Positions 1 to 12,900 of a stretch of 64,000 nt of DNA are shown in pieces. Source of the stretch: Panopea generosa. Taxonomy: Eukaryota; Mollusca; Bivalvia; Adapedonta; Hiatellidae. The notes under the pieces were generated by a model, which worked only from the letters and a program-made list of their open reading frames with translations, was not told the origin of the DNA and did not search any database. Numbering within the stretch: position 1 is the stretch's first letter; each line of letters starts with the position of its first letter. Where the stretch lies: assembly GCA_029582155.1 (NCBI GenBank), contig CM055908.1, positions 18,019,406 to 18,083,405 of the forward strand. Direction: 5' to 3'. The translations under genes and the position numbers were made by a program.

Positions 1-230
1 TAATGACACTAAAAAAGAATGAAAAAAAAGGTGAAAAAAAATGTGAACAAGTGGCATTAACCCCACAATGCCATTCTGTACGCATTTTCGCACTTGTCGG
101 TTGCACATTGCACGCCACAAGTACCAAAAAAAACACAATGCCATTCTGTACTGGCAACGCAACCCACAACTGTCGCTCCAGACGTACGGACGGACGCTAG
201 CACGCACGCACGTACGCACGCGCCATCACA
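1..230 (+). repeat. Dispersed repeat ending in an ACGG/ACGC microsatellite
   Basis: The A-rich start, two copies of ACAATGCCATTCTGTAC and the final ACGGACGG tract at about 185-222 recur, inverted, at 45540-45800. Two distant copies in opposite orientation indicate a mobile repeat. The left end is cut by the window edge. Confidence 0.65.
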
Positions 231-361
231 TAATACGTCCCGGTTTGTTTTCAAAACGTGCGTATAAAAATAAGCTCAATTGGTTTGCTTGCACATCGAC
301 GCAGTGCAGTGAGCCATAAAAGTACCCAACACAGTAAATATGAAAATTTCCAACAAAAAAT

Positions 362-424
362 TTGAGAGAGAGAGAGCAAGAGAGAGAGAGAGAGGGAGGG
401 AGAGAGAGAGGGGGAGAGAGAGCA

Positions 425-465
<41 letters not shown>

Positions 466-473
466 AAGAGAGA

Positions 474-524
<51 letters not shown>

Positions 525-543
525 TACGTGCGTGCGTGCGTGT
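362..543. repeat. Compound microsatellite (GA)n then (GCGT)n
   Basis: An impure GA run (about 364-473) is followed by a TGCG run (475-543). The long open frames here on both strands are products of low complexity, not genes. Confidence 0.95.
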
Positions 544-545
544 AT

Positions 546-3500
546 TTGTGTGTGTAGAGATTGGGGCGTCGGTGTTGGTGGGTGTGAAAGAAATAGAATG
601 CGAATGAAAAATAGAAAATGGAGCGGAATGGGACAATCGTTGTCAAAGCGTATGATTTTAATTGCTTTTGTCAAAAAGAGCTCGCGTAAGGATAAGACTC
701 GGTCTCAACTAGTCTTAACTTCCCATCAAACAAGTAAACAAAATAATTACATGTTTGTACATAGTTCTTACACAAAAAATTTCGAAAAAGACTCTTGAAA
801 CAAAAAACTAAATCGAACAAACGTCACGACTCTTTCAAAATACTTGATAAAACCTGTGTATTTCTGCATCACACTGCATTGTTTAAAATTGTGACAAATC
901 AACTTGGAATTAGACTGATTATTTAAAAAACCAGTTCATAAACACAAACTTTACAACCAAAGTTTTAAAATCTTCCAAGGGCCAAATTCTGTAAATGATC
1001 GAAAAATATATAGAAAATATCTAATTTAAAAAGAAGAATCCGTTCAGAGTCAAGATAATGTCATGAATTTATGAAGTCATCTCACCACTTGATAGAAAAT
1101 CACATACGGAAACACGAAGTAATTTTCTTCCGAGTATCAGTTAAAGTAACGTCGATTGTATAGCTGTTCACACACACTCACAAACTGAAAAATAATCACC
1201 ATGTTTTTGATAGCAATTGACACATAGATTAGAAATAGTAGATTGTGTGTCACACAACTTCAAACATATTGATAATATTTTAGATTAAATAGTTCGTCAA
1301 TTAGTGATAGTTATTTATATTTGTATTTCGCTATCTTTAATTACTGTTACATATTTTTTATTTTTGTTTTCTCCATAATTAATAATAGTCTTGAAGGCAT
1401 TTCTGTGTTTTACACCCGGGGATGGGGGCACTTGACCTGAAAACGGGTACATCTGTGCCCTGTAAACTTCAAAACATAGGCACAATCTATACATTCGAGC
1501 GTTAAATTTGGTTGTCAAAACTCCACATTCAAACCAATGTTAGAGGTCAAAACTCTACATTCAAACAAATTATATAGGGATCAAAACATTTAATTTAAAT
1601 AAAACTTTGTCTACACAATGGCATAAGCTCCTAGGACAAAAGGGGATTGAGCCCCGGATTGAACAAGGGGCCTTAAGACTACAGTATGTGTCCAGAAATA
1701 ATAAATGACTATAATTTATACTGACAAAATAAATGATGTAACAAGGTTGATAAATTACGATAATTCGAGCTGTTCATTTCAATGATTGCAAATGTTTCTG
1801 TATACCATAAGAGATAGTTTGATATACTATTATATGTCCTGTTCTATAATATGTTGATATGACTCTTGTACAAACTATCAAACTATAATGCAATTATTAA
1901 ATTTTGTCAATGAAAAGACTGGTTACGGTGGTATTGTGAGTGTTGTTTATTTGTTCCTTTAATTTCGGTGTGGACAATTACAATTATGAATTTCAACTCC
2001 TCTAGTTATAGTAATTCATCAACATTCTACAGCAGGATATGTTTTATCTACACATTATCCATCAAAGCCGATTCAGAAAGTAGGCTTGGCTAATGTTAAT
2101 GATTACAAAATTTATATCGAATATCAGAATCATCAACAGTAAATGCCTCGGTCCTACCTCTTTCTCTTGGGACATTTATAAGAGCTCGCTGATGGGTATA
2201 ATTTTGATAAAAACTTATTATAATTATGTGACAGACAGCGAATTATTTTACATTAGGGTATATTACACCTCAAAGGGGATATACTGGTATAGACTAAAGT
2301 ACAGACAGACGAACACATTAAATTACCGCGTTATCAATCGGCGATAACAACTATACCATCCTTTATCACTGCTGTCGTTCATAATTAAACTTTGATAATG
2401 TATTATCATCTTCCACAAGTACAGTCCCACATCAGGTCAAAGTTTACAACTAAGGGACGACTCATATGTTCTTATTATCAAATGACTCAATACAGTTTAT
2501 TATTGTTTTGTCGATATTTTCAAACAGCGTCGTTAACACGGCGAGATCCTGTGCACGTTTTAATATAATAAAAATTAACTTCGGCATGATTGTTGATGTC
2601 CTATAAAGTTTTATCTTCGAGTGTATTTTTAAAAAATAGACGACAAAAGCTAGTCACATTGTAAATGGTCTTTTTAAAATCCTACAAAATAAAACACCTA
2701 CAAAAATGCAAGAGACAATTTGTTGTCTGGTTTACTCACGCTAGTCTATCAATGTTTATTCCGAAACGGACATATAAGTAGATACAATCGAACATTGCAA
2801 GTATGGATTTTGTAATCTTCTCATATTGAACTTGCTTGTTTCTGATGATGCCTTACAATGCTCAAGTTTAAATAAACTTTTGTTCTGTTTTATCTCATAT
2901 AACACACGACACATTTCATTGTATTAATACATGTATGTCATATAAGAATTATTATATAAAGTGTGCATGTGACAGTCTGACATTGTTCGATTTAATGATT
3001 TGTAACCGAACTGAATCAAAAATTGGATTTGTATGGACTTGTATACAAATAAATTGGATTTGTATAATAAATTGGATTTGTATATTTAGCAAACTGTTCG
3101 TTTCGGTAATTAATAAAAAGATCAACTGTCACATTAAGCTATCTCATAAAGCTAAATATATTAAATGGTCCGTATCAACAATTAATAAAAAGTGTGTATC
3201 TGACAGTACTTAGATGTTTATGAATCACGCCAGAGACGTCAGACGGACGGACAAGCGTGAATGTGGGCGTCAAGAAATCGCATATAACAAAGCCAAATCC
3301 TCGGTTCGAGGACATGGAGTTTAGGCACTGACTTTTGTTGAACGAACTTTTGTTAAATTAATGTGACTGATATTTGACTTGCAAATAAACTATATTAGTC
3401 TTATTTATCGGTGTCGTCTTATACTCGCTCCGTTACAGATTATTTCTTAGATTTATTTAATACACACATATGCGAGTACATATAACATAATTACTGGCAT

Positions 3501-3863
3501 TGAAGTAGAATATTAGTTATTCAATACGACAAACTTCAAAATTAAATGATGGAGATAAAACTAAAGACATACTGACCACGTCTGAAGTCAAAGAACAAAC
3601 TGTCAAACAGCCATTGCAACCATGCTTTTAATCGTTTTTATAACGAATGCGTAATTTGGATACGCTAATACGTATAAATGGACAACTACAAATGCATTGA
3701 AATAGTGTCTATAACAGTTTAAAGATTTAGAACGACTTTGAAATATTAACACCAACACACTTATTGGACAGCCCTCCCCATGTGCATGTGAGGTGCACGG
3801 TCTCATTCGTACGCGAAGGGATGTTAATACTGGAGTGTTTTTGACGTTTCCGTCTTCATAAAC
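546..3863. other. AT-rich sequence upstream of the lectin gene
   Basis: No convincing exon, RNA gene or recognised repeat was seen. The promoter of the lectin gene presumably lies near the right end, but no clear TATA box at a normal distance could be assigned. Confidence 0.5.
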
Positions 3864-3906
3864 ATGGCAGCTGCTCTTAGTGTTTTTGGTATTATCTGTG
3901 TATTAC
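3864..3906 (+). CDS. Exon 1: start codon and signal peptide
   Basis: ATG lies in a favourable context (AAACATGG). It encodes MAAALSVFGIICVL plus the first base of codon 15, then a GTAAGT donor. Phase 1 joins to exon 2 as C|AT (His15), continuing a hydrophobic stretch that ends near VTG-DTSTG, a typical signal peptide with likely cleavage after about residue 21. No other upstream ATG with a matching donor was found. Confidence 0.82.
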
Positions 3907-6900
3907 GTAAGTACATATTTGTTTCCTTTTTGTGCTAAAATCAACCGAAATACTGTCTTTAACATTTCGTAGTAACCCTATTCAGCAAAATAAACTGGTG
4001 TTCAATTGTATGTGATACGCCCCTGTCAACGAATAACTACGCATGGACCTTTTTCTGAATTGAATTCCTTTGTAAAATATATAGACACATTTCCAAGTTT
4101 TGAGGTGTAAGAAATTTGACTGAAAATATAAACGTTATATTTTTATATAATGAATTAATAAATTAGTTTGACAGCGAAGTGTAAAAAGGGTTATAGGACG
4201 CAAAAAATGACCGAACCTCCATTTACAAAGACAAAAAAAACGTGCATATTGAAATAAAAGAAAATGAATGAAAATCATTGACACCTGTATATTGTCTATT
4301 TCAACAAAGTATGTAACTAATATTCATCTTTCAGCGTCTTTTGTACAACATTGTATATGCCGCACCGATCATACCCATGTTCTCGCTGTGACGAAAACCC
4401 TGTAACTACGCAGGTGATGATGTAATAACCACAGTGACGAAATTATATAAAAAAAATAATTTAAAAAAAACACAACCTATAACCCTTCACTATGGCTTTC
4501 GGATTATTTAAAAATCACTTGTAAGTACGATTGCTCGAATCCATATTTCCGACTTAGGGGTTGTGAACTGTTAAGTTGTTTTAGAGTCTGACTATATTGG
4601 TCAAACTAAGTGTTTATCTGAGACTAGTTCAGTTGACCAATACTGACCTATCCAGGCCTTTACGAGGCTGGATCTTAGGCACTGCCTCAAACTCACATGT
4701 GAAGTACAAGGTTCGAATCCAATTTTTTATGTGGCGTGGCTTGCCAGACAATTGTCAACTCTTATTCAGCATGTCATCTGCCTCTGCCTATAAAAGTATT
4801 AGTCATAAACATCATGTCAGGGGAGCGGATTTGTCGTCCAGCGGTTAAGGCCTTGAACTGCGAACACAGGTTCCATCCCCCGCTCCTCAAACTAAAAATA
4901 CTTAACAGTCTTTCGGATGAGAATTTAACTAAAAATCGAGATCCCATGTATCGGTGCTTTACACCGGGACGCTACAATAGGGTATTCTGTATCTCTGCAC
5001 TATCCTCTAAAATATACAATTACCATACGGGAAACCGGTGGCGACGGTACATACAATTATTATCATTATCAACATGTCAAGTGTTTGAAATGACGTAATC
5101 ACCCCCGTTTAACAAGCGCAAGCACATGTTTAAAAACTTAATTTAATGTGGAGCGCGTGGTTCAGTGGTAGAGCCCCAAACCCATGATCGGAGAGTCCTG
5201 GATTCGATCTTCCACCACGGCTATGTGTGGTGTCCTTGAGCAAGACACTTTTCCGCATATGCTTAGTACTGGTTCTAACCAGGAAGACTTCGAGCGTGAT
5301 TTGCCGAAGTTGTCAGAACTTGTTTCACAATCGAAGTAAAATAAATAACTTTTAAAAACTAACTGTTTACACTAAACTATGTAACTGTTTGCATGACTAC
5401 CGTTAACGTGTTGACCTATGTTAAGATATGGTTATGGAACAAATCCATTTTAGACAATTTTAACAGATGAAATTAATTTTAATGGGTGGGTCATTATATA
5501 TCATCTGAACAATATGTCCCTGCATCAGTACTAAACATTCTACAGTAAAGTTCCACAACACAATCATCTTTGTTTTAAAATACTTCTAATTAGTGTGACT
5601 GTCAGTATAATGTGATGGAGCGGGGCATCATTCCGCGTGTCTGTAACATGGTACTCCAGTGTGGCAGCTCTAAGAACAGCGTCTCAATTAGACACCGTCC
5701 TGTATGTATGAAAGTTGTTGATCCAATGCAAAACACTTTTTCAGTAATTGATTTGGTAGTAGTATTTTCAAAATAACATTCTTACTAATCAAACTATTAG
5801 CATATTAGCATCAACACTCGAGCCACGGGTTGCATGTTCTATCCCCTGCTCGGTCCGATGTCTCTCAAAAACATCACTTGTACATGTATATATCTTCTTC
5901 TCTTCTATTTTTCCACTTTTATCTTTTCGAAATATTTTTTATCTTCTGTTTGACCAATGTACTTAGCAGTCCACACTTCATTATTTATTCTTCCCCGGTG
6001 TTTACATGTACAATGTATACTATTCAGAGAATGTGTTTGTTTTCGCTAAAGCAATAAATTTGTTTTTAAAAATACAACTTTCTAATAGCATTTCATGCAT
6101 TAATTCTATGTAATATAGTATGTACAGAAGGGTCGTAACTAACGTTGTAAGAACTTGTGACACCGACTCAATTGTATAGTTATGGCAATAATTTTTTAAA
6201 GGTTAAACTGAAATGAACTGGAAAAAACAACAACACTCGGTACTGGTTCTACCTAGACAGCGGACCTGCGAACTGTACGATTAAGCACTTTATATTGACG
6301 TCTCCTGTACCTCAAAATTGAATAATCATAGGGATAAACCCAAGATAACTTCGTAGATAACTCCATGTATATCCAATGAGTACAATTGTATCTACAGTGT
6401 GTGTGTCTGATTCTCCAGATAAGAGAGATATCCGTGTACTGACGTACTACAGCTACAGTACATACATTAAAATCATTTTCATTACATTTTATAGTTTCAC
6501 TTTTATTAATTTAAGCATGCTTACGAACGTTAAGATTTCTCTAATGGCTTCATTATGGTACTGAACTGCAATATCTGATAAAATGTTAAAAAAAAGTAAA
6601 TTAGACGTCTAAACGTTTTATTCAAACCGTTAATTACTGTCGCAAAGGTCCAAGGCACAGTGCGGCCCGACGAGTTGATCAATAACCTGCACATGGTTCT
6701 ATTCATATTCATTTCTGTGTTTCTTCCCTAATAAAACCTAAATGGTATACAGTAAAAATATCTGATCAAATGGACCAATGTTAAAAAAAAAAAGAATGAA
6801 ACCGAAAAAACAAAAAAAAAACAGACTCGCTTTTTTAAATATGACATTAACCAATTTCCCTCAATATATTATTGTATATTGTAAGCGATGTTTGTAGTTT

Positions 6901-9900
6901 CAGAATGTGTATGTAAAAGTATTTTATTGATGATTTTTCCAATATGATCATTAGTAGTTTGATAATGTGGCTCTGATATTCACCCAGCTTTTCTTTATCC
7001 TTTCAACTGATGATAAATCATTTAAGAAAGTGTTATTTCGCAACATAAACCGTTATAACCAATGCAGCTGTACCGAGTTTATGGAAATTATCACACACCA
7101 ATTTCGAATTAAAAGACCGAGTTTTTCAAATTTAATGTGTTTACTTTTTAAAGTAGATGCTCTCGTTTAATCATCGTGGATTGACATTTCCTTTTGCATT
7201 GGGGTTCTCCATCTTGTTCTATGAAACCACCTTTTCACCAAATTGTGTGTGAATCATTCTTACACAATGAGTAGAGGTTTTATTTTTGTTCAAAAGAAGT
7301 GACTAGGACATGTTGGGGTCGAGTAAGGTGACTTTGAGTTTTACATATAGGAATGCTATGGAAAAACAGTAAATTTTATTTTTATAATTTATTTAGGGAA
7401 TTATTTCAAATCAAGCAAGGACCTGAAAAGGGATAAAATGGTGAATAATTAAAAATCTTGTGTTTTTTTAGAGTTTACTACCTCCCTTTATTTTATTTTG
7501 TTGGTTATTGTTTCTGTTCAATACGTTAATATGTAGAGTTTTAAAAATAAATTTCATAAAAAAAGTCAATAATAGTATTAAAGTAAATATTTAACATAAA
7601 ATCAGCGGACAAACTTTCCAATAATTAAATGATTCCGGCTCCATTTCAAAGTAACTGTCTACCTATACATAAAATCGAAATTTTTCTGATACTGCTATTT
7701 TGCTCGCCAAAATGACCAGTTCATAGTACGAGGGTAAATAAAAGCTTAAACTTGTCTTGATACTGCTGTATGAGTTTTATTCAAAAACTAATATGTAAGG
7801 AGCTTCCTTGAAATTAGGGGCAAGGATCCATTGGAGTCCAAATAGATAATTCTTATTTTTCTCGTCTACACTACAAGTTCTTCATAGCGACATAGTGAAA
7901 CCATATAAGCGACTTGTTTTTAATAATTAAAGACAGTAGGTAGGAAATATATGTGGTTCTATTCTATTGGTACGAAGCTTGTTTCCCTCTCAAATACCCT
8001 TTATGTCGCTCATTTTTCCTTCTGACGAACAACACGCCCAGTCAAGTTATCCATAGCATATTCATCAGCCGGACTTTCGGAATTCCCGTAACGCAGTAAG
8101 GAATAGCTTCGAGGTCTTTCCCAACCAATGAAATGTGTTGACTCTTCGCAGATTCATTCTGAGGTCTTTCTCAACCAATGGAATTTGCTATTTCATATAT
8201 AAGCAGTCTTATGTTGAAAATAACGTTTAAAACACCTTCATGAATGTGACATAACAGTAATTTAAAGCTAATTGACAGCTTATCTCACCATGCTTTATCT
8301 TAATATATTATTCATATCCCATTTCAAAATTGACAACTGTTTAAATCATTTATACCTCGGTAGCTTTTATCTAAATCATTATCATCACCTGCCTGTCCTA
8401 TATTTGGCAACACGTTTAATATTAAATTTATAACGTATCTCATTTTTTTTTTTTTTTTTTGGATGTAATTTAAGAAAAACTAAACATGTCAATGGACGGG
8501 CAGCTGTAAAAGGTTGTAATTCAGAAGTAACGTTTTTATAAAGGCAATCTCTGGCAAGTAATTGGCAGTGGCAACATTAAATCTCGCGATACGATTTCAT
8601 TCATTATTTCAAAGGTTATTCATTAGATTATCACACCGCATTCGCAACAACCAGTATCACAAAACGGCGCTATCAATATATGTTTCTTTCTTTTAGATGT
8701 GCTGACTGTTACTGGCGATACTTCCACTGGTTGTGACCCTGGATGGCTGGCGTATAACAATAATTGCTACAGTATAAGCACCAAAAGAGGAGTGTCATGG
8801 GCCTCAGCACAGGGTGAATGTAATAACATGGACTCATCCCTACTCCGAATATACACCAGTGATGAGTTGGTACGGTTGAAATTATGCACACTGTGTTTGA
8901 AAATATTTTTTTTTTTATTATTATTTCTAATAGAAATTGATTTGAAGGATCTCAGTGAATAAAGAGAGCTCTAATAATAATTGTACAATACTGGGACATG
9001 ATGTTACATAGAGGAAATAGCATTTTTAGCAAACCTGCTTCTTTTAAAAATATATACAAATACTAGTTATGTAATATGCATGTGCCGTTATTTTCAGAAG
9101 CTAAATGAATCCTACGACAAAAAATAGAAAAGGTTAACAAATAGCACTTTTCTAAAAATAGCATTATAAATGCTGTTATTTCAAGGATCAAATCAATTGT
9201 ACGACACAAATATTAAACTTTGTTCTTTACCAGGCCTGGTTGAAGACAGTATTACCTGCTCACCCTAGCAGTGGCTATTGGACCGGATTGAATGACAAAC
9301 CGAAAGTAGCTGCCAAACGTATTGGTACCAATATTTGGAAGTGGGGAATGTACGAATTTGCAAATATGTCCCTAGTGTAAGTAGACATTTTTGACAGTCG
9401 TCAGTTTCTCACATCTGATTATACGAGGAAGTATTGACTTACAGAAATAAGGTGTGTATTATATATGCTCATCGCATTACGGACCCCACGAACGACACTT
9501 AATAACCTTTTAATAACTGAAATACTGTTGGAAAAGGCGAAATAACACACAAACAATTTGTTTAAGGAAAAAACTTGTAACAGTTGCTGACGTTTCTTTC
9601 GAATTTTAGTTTATTTGAAACATGTTTTTGTATTTTAAGTCAATGGATGCAATCCCCAGCTAACGATGGTCAGTCCAATTGTGCAGGTGTCAATATCCAG
9701 GGAAAACTGGCCGATGTACAATGCATGGCTAAACAAGGGTTCATTTGTAACCAAAACTCTAGTAAGTTCAAGTATACGGAAAAGGAAGGACAAAAGTAGA
9801 CAGGATTACAGAATATTTTAAGACATTACTAATAATACATGCAATGCACAATTAATACTGCACAACATATTACAAATACTGGCTTATGTTCCACGAACAT

Positions 9901-12900
9901 TTTTTTAAATTTTGCTTATATATATAATTTACAATTGACTTGTTATCTAAACATCTTTCATTGTTTTAGTGCAACCAACTTCGTTTTTTCTGGAGCTAGT
10001 CAAAAATTTAGGATGCTTTTCATAGATTTAAAAAAAAAATAAGTATATACCTCAATATGTTGGTGAAACAGAAGCTTGGCACATACTTAACTACTTAAGA
10101 TTTTAAACCTTAAAAAGCAACCAGGTGATCATGATTTTCGACTGGTTCCAGTAAAACTGCATATGATTTCATTGATACTGAATATAAAACAGATTAATTA
10201 CCAGTCAAAATTGAGTTAAGCTTTTAAGTATCTAGTAAAACGTTGTTAAAACCGGAACCTGGTCACATATTCACAAAACGATAACTTTAATACGCGCTGG
10301 GGCTAAACTTTCAAAACAACTTCCTTCGAAAAATGTGTGAATAGAACATTGTTTCATTTAAAATGTTCTTAACACAAAGCAAATGTAACAATAGAAAGTA
10401 ATACAGTTAAACCTGTGTAAGTGGTCACCTCTATTAAGCAGCCACATGTCTTAAGCAACCATATTTTCTACTTCCCATGTATATGCGTTCAGAGTAAATT
10501 TACCTGTATTAAGCAACAACCTGTCTTAAAAGGTCACTTTTGCTCATTTGGCTGCTTAAGACAGGTTTGACTGTATATTGAAACTCTTCAGAAATAATAA
10601 TGAAATGAAGGATGAGACTGAGTGTGGGCTCGAATGGAGTAGAATTGAGATATCTCATATTGTGGTCATGTATGTAATGTTTTTTGTCAGTTTTTGTTGG
10701 TTTGTTGGATACATTTGAGAACTTTACTTATATTTTCAAAACTAGCGGGGCTTTACCAATGTTATAAATAATGTTAATAAAATTTCTTATATATTTCACT
10801 GATGGAAGCCTCATTCCCGCCTGCTGATATTTTGAAGAGAACCAAAAAAAAACATTTAACATTTCTTTCATTGAAAATAGCTACACAACTACTTGGACTA
10901 GGAGTCTTGAACTTGAAACCACCTTTGGTATTTTCATCTTGCACCCAAACACACTCACATCACGTTTTGAGACTTTAGCTAACAGTATACGAAGGATTAT
11001 TAAGAAACAATTCTAATATATCTACATTTGCACTTCTGTTCTGTTGATAGATAGAATATAACATTGTCATTTATTATTAAACATCCGAATTCGACTATGA
11101 AATTGACAGATCTGATATTCATAATAAATATTGTATATTTTCATTCACGTTTACAGTTAGTGGATGTCTAATGGGCTGGTTGCCAACTGACACCAACTGT
11201 TACTGGGTGAGTAACACGTCAGACCCCTCACAGTTACTCACATGGGCCGCCGCAAAGAACTGGTGCGAAAAAAATGCTACGGGCGCCACACTGCTTATCA
11301 TAGACGACCAGAACGATCTGGTAATATAAACGTTTGTTTTTCTAATTAAAAATAAAACTAAGATTTACAGTAAATCAATATTCGTGCATGTCAACGCCTT
11401 TATTTAGTGATACAATTGAAAATGAGCCCGTTATAACGAATAAGCATCGTAATGACAAATTGTTTTCGTTGAGCAAATAATGAATTGTGTCGTTCATTTA
11501 CGACTGACTATGACGCAATACTCGTTTTTAGTTTTTAAGTGTCATACAGTGATAAGTAGTTTCCAACATAATTACTTCTGCCGTTACACATACAAACTTT
11601 AACCTAATGAATTAGCAAAGTATTCAGTTATCTGACACAATATTGGTGCTAGAACATGATTAAATGGACATGGTGGTGTTAATCGATTGCATGAATAATA
11701 TTAATATTAAAAAACGAGCCTCAATAATTGAATATTCATGAATATTCATGAGATGTGACCTTATATATTACTAACAAAGTTCACGGAATTTTGTCGGAAT
11801 ACATTATATTTCCCGTCATATCGTTTAAACGGTCTACACTTAATATCCTTTCCCTAACCACTAATGATCTATACAATTCTTTGTCTTAATTAACACAGAG
11901 TCTGATACAAAAACTGCATCTTGGAAGTGATGCACCATGTTTTAATTTTCTATGCAATGTCTTGTTATTTAATATACATATAATCAATAACCAAAACACT
12001 GTACACTGTTTCCTCGACTCAATTATTTGAAATGCTTTAACGCCATCTGCATTGATCCTTTAACCTGTTATTCTTTTTTTATATATTTTTTTTTAATTTC
12101 ATAAATCAGCATAATATAGCAATAAAACATTGTTACAATACAATATAACACACACAATATAATAAGTAACGGCATATATAAACACTTCATCATAACGTTT
12201 TCATCATAAAATTTGTTCCAATATAATTTTATAAACATATGTTGCACCAACACTCAAAATATTAAGACCATGTTCGCTATAAAAAAATATTTGATGTAAT
12301 AGTTTATTTTGTAAGAGGGAAAAAATCTTGAAGGCAGACAAAGAAGGGAGGGTTGGGTTAGAGAACAGAAGAGAAATTACATTAAGATAAAATATACACA
12401 CAAGTGTATGAATAGGTAAAGGACAAGAAATGGAAAAGGAATAGTATGTAGCCTTCCTGAAATTAGTAGATGGCATTTTATTTGAGAAAAATCTCCATTA
12501 ATTGTTATGTTAAATAAGTTTTTCAATGCCATGTGTTCCTCGATTGCTATCTGTTTATGTAACTTCTGTTATTCTTTACCAATAAAACAAAGATTTGTAC
12601 TGATTTCATTTATGTGTGGTCATGTATTAGATTTTAAGTTCAAAGAGTCATTAAGAAAAGCTGAATGTTTTTAGTTCAGGAAAATCTCAGCTTGAGATGT
12701 TTAGTGAAGCCTTGATGATTAAATGAGAAATGTATTTAAGTTTATCTGGTATAAAATACCTAATAAAAATAAATGAAAATAAAATGAAAAATGATAATTT
12801 CTCTTAACTGTATATTACATTGACAACAAAGCCCCGAACTAAGGGACTATTTGAATCCATTGGTGTCAAAAAGGTGTCAAGTGTATATGGATTAAGAAGA

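Larger units (their letters stand above)
3907..8696 (+). other. Intron 1 of the lectin gene
   Basis: GTAAGT...TTTTAG, 4.8 kb. It contains three tRNA-derived repeats in its first 1.5 kb. From about 5,400 to 8,690 only AT-rich sequence, a poly-T run near 8442-8460 and the direct repeat GAGGTCTTTC.CAACCAATG (about 8110 and 8160) were seen. Confidence 0.75.

Noticed and set aside
226..798. Long open frames on both strands
   Set aside because: They run through the (GA)n and (GCGT)n microsatellites, giving Arg/Glu or Ser/Leu runs; no splice or homology support.
8870..8962. Extension of exon 2 into the intron as a shorter secreted form
   Set aside because: CTLD likeness stops at the GTACGG donor, and the following residues are poly-Phe/Leu from T-rich intron.
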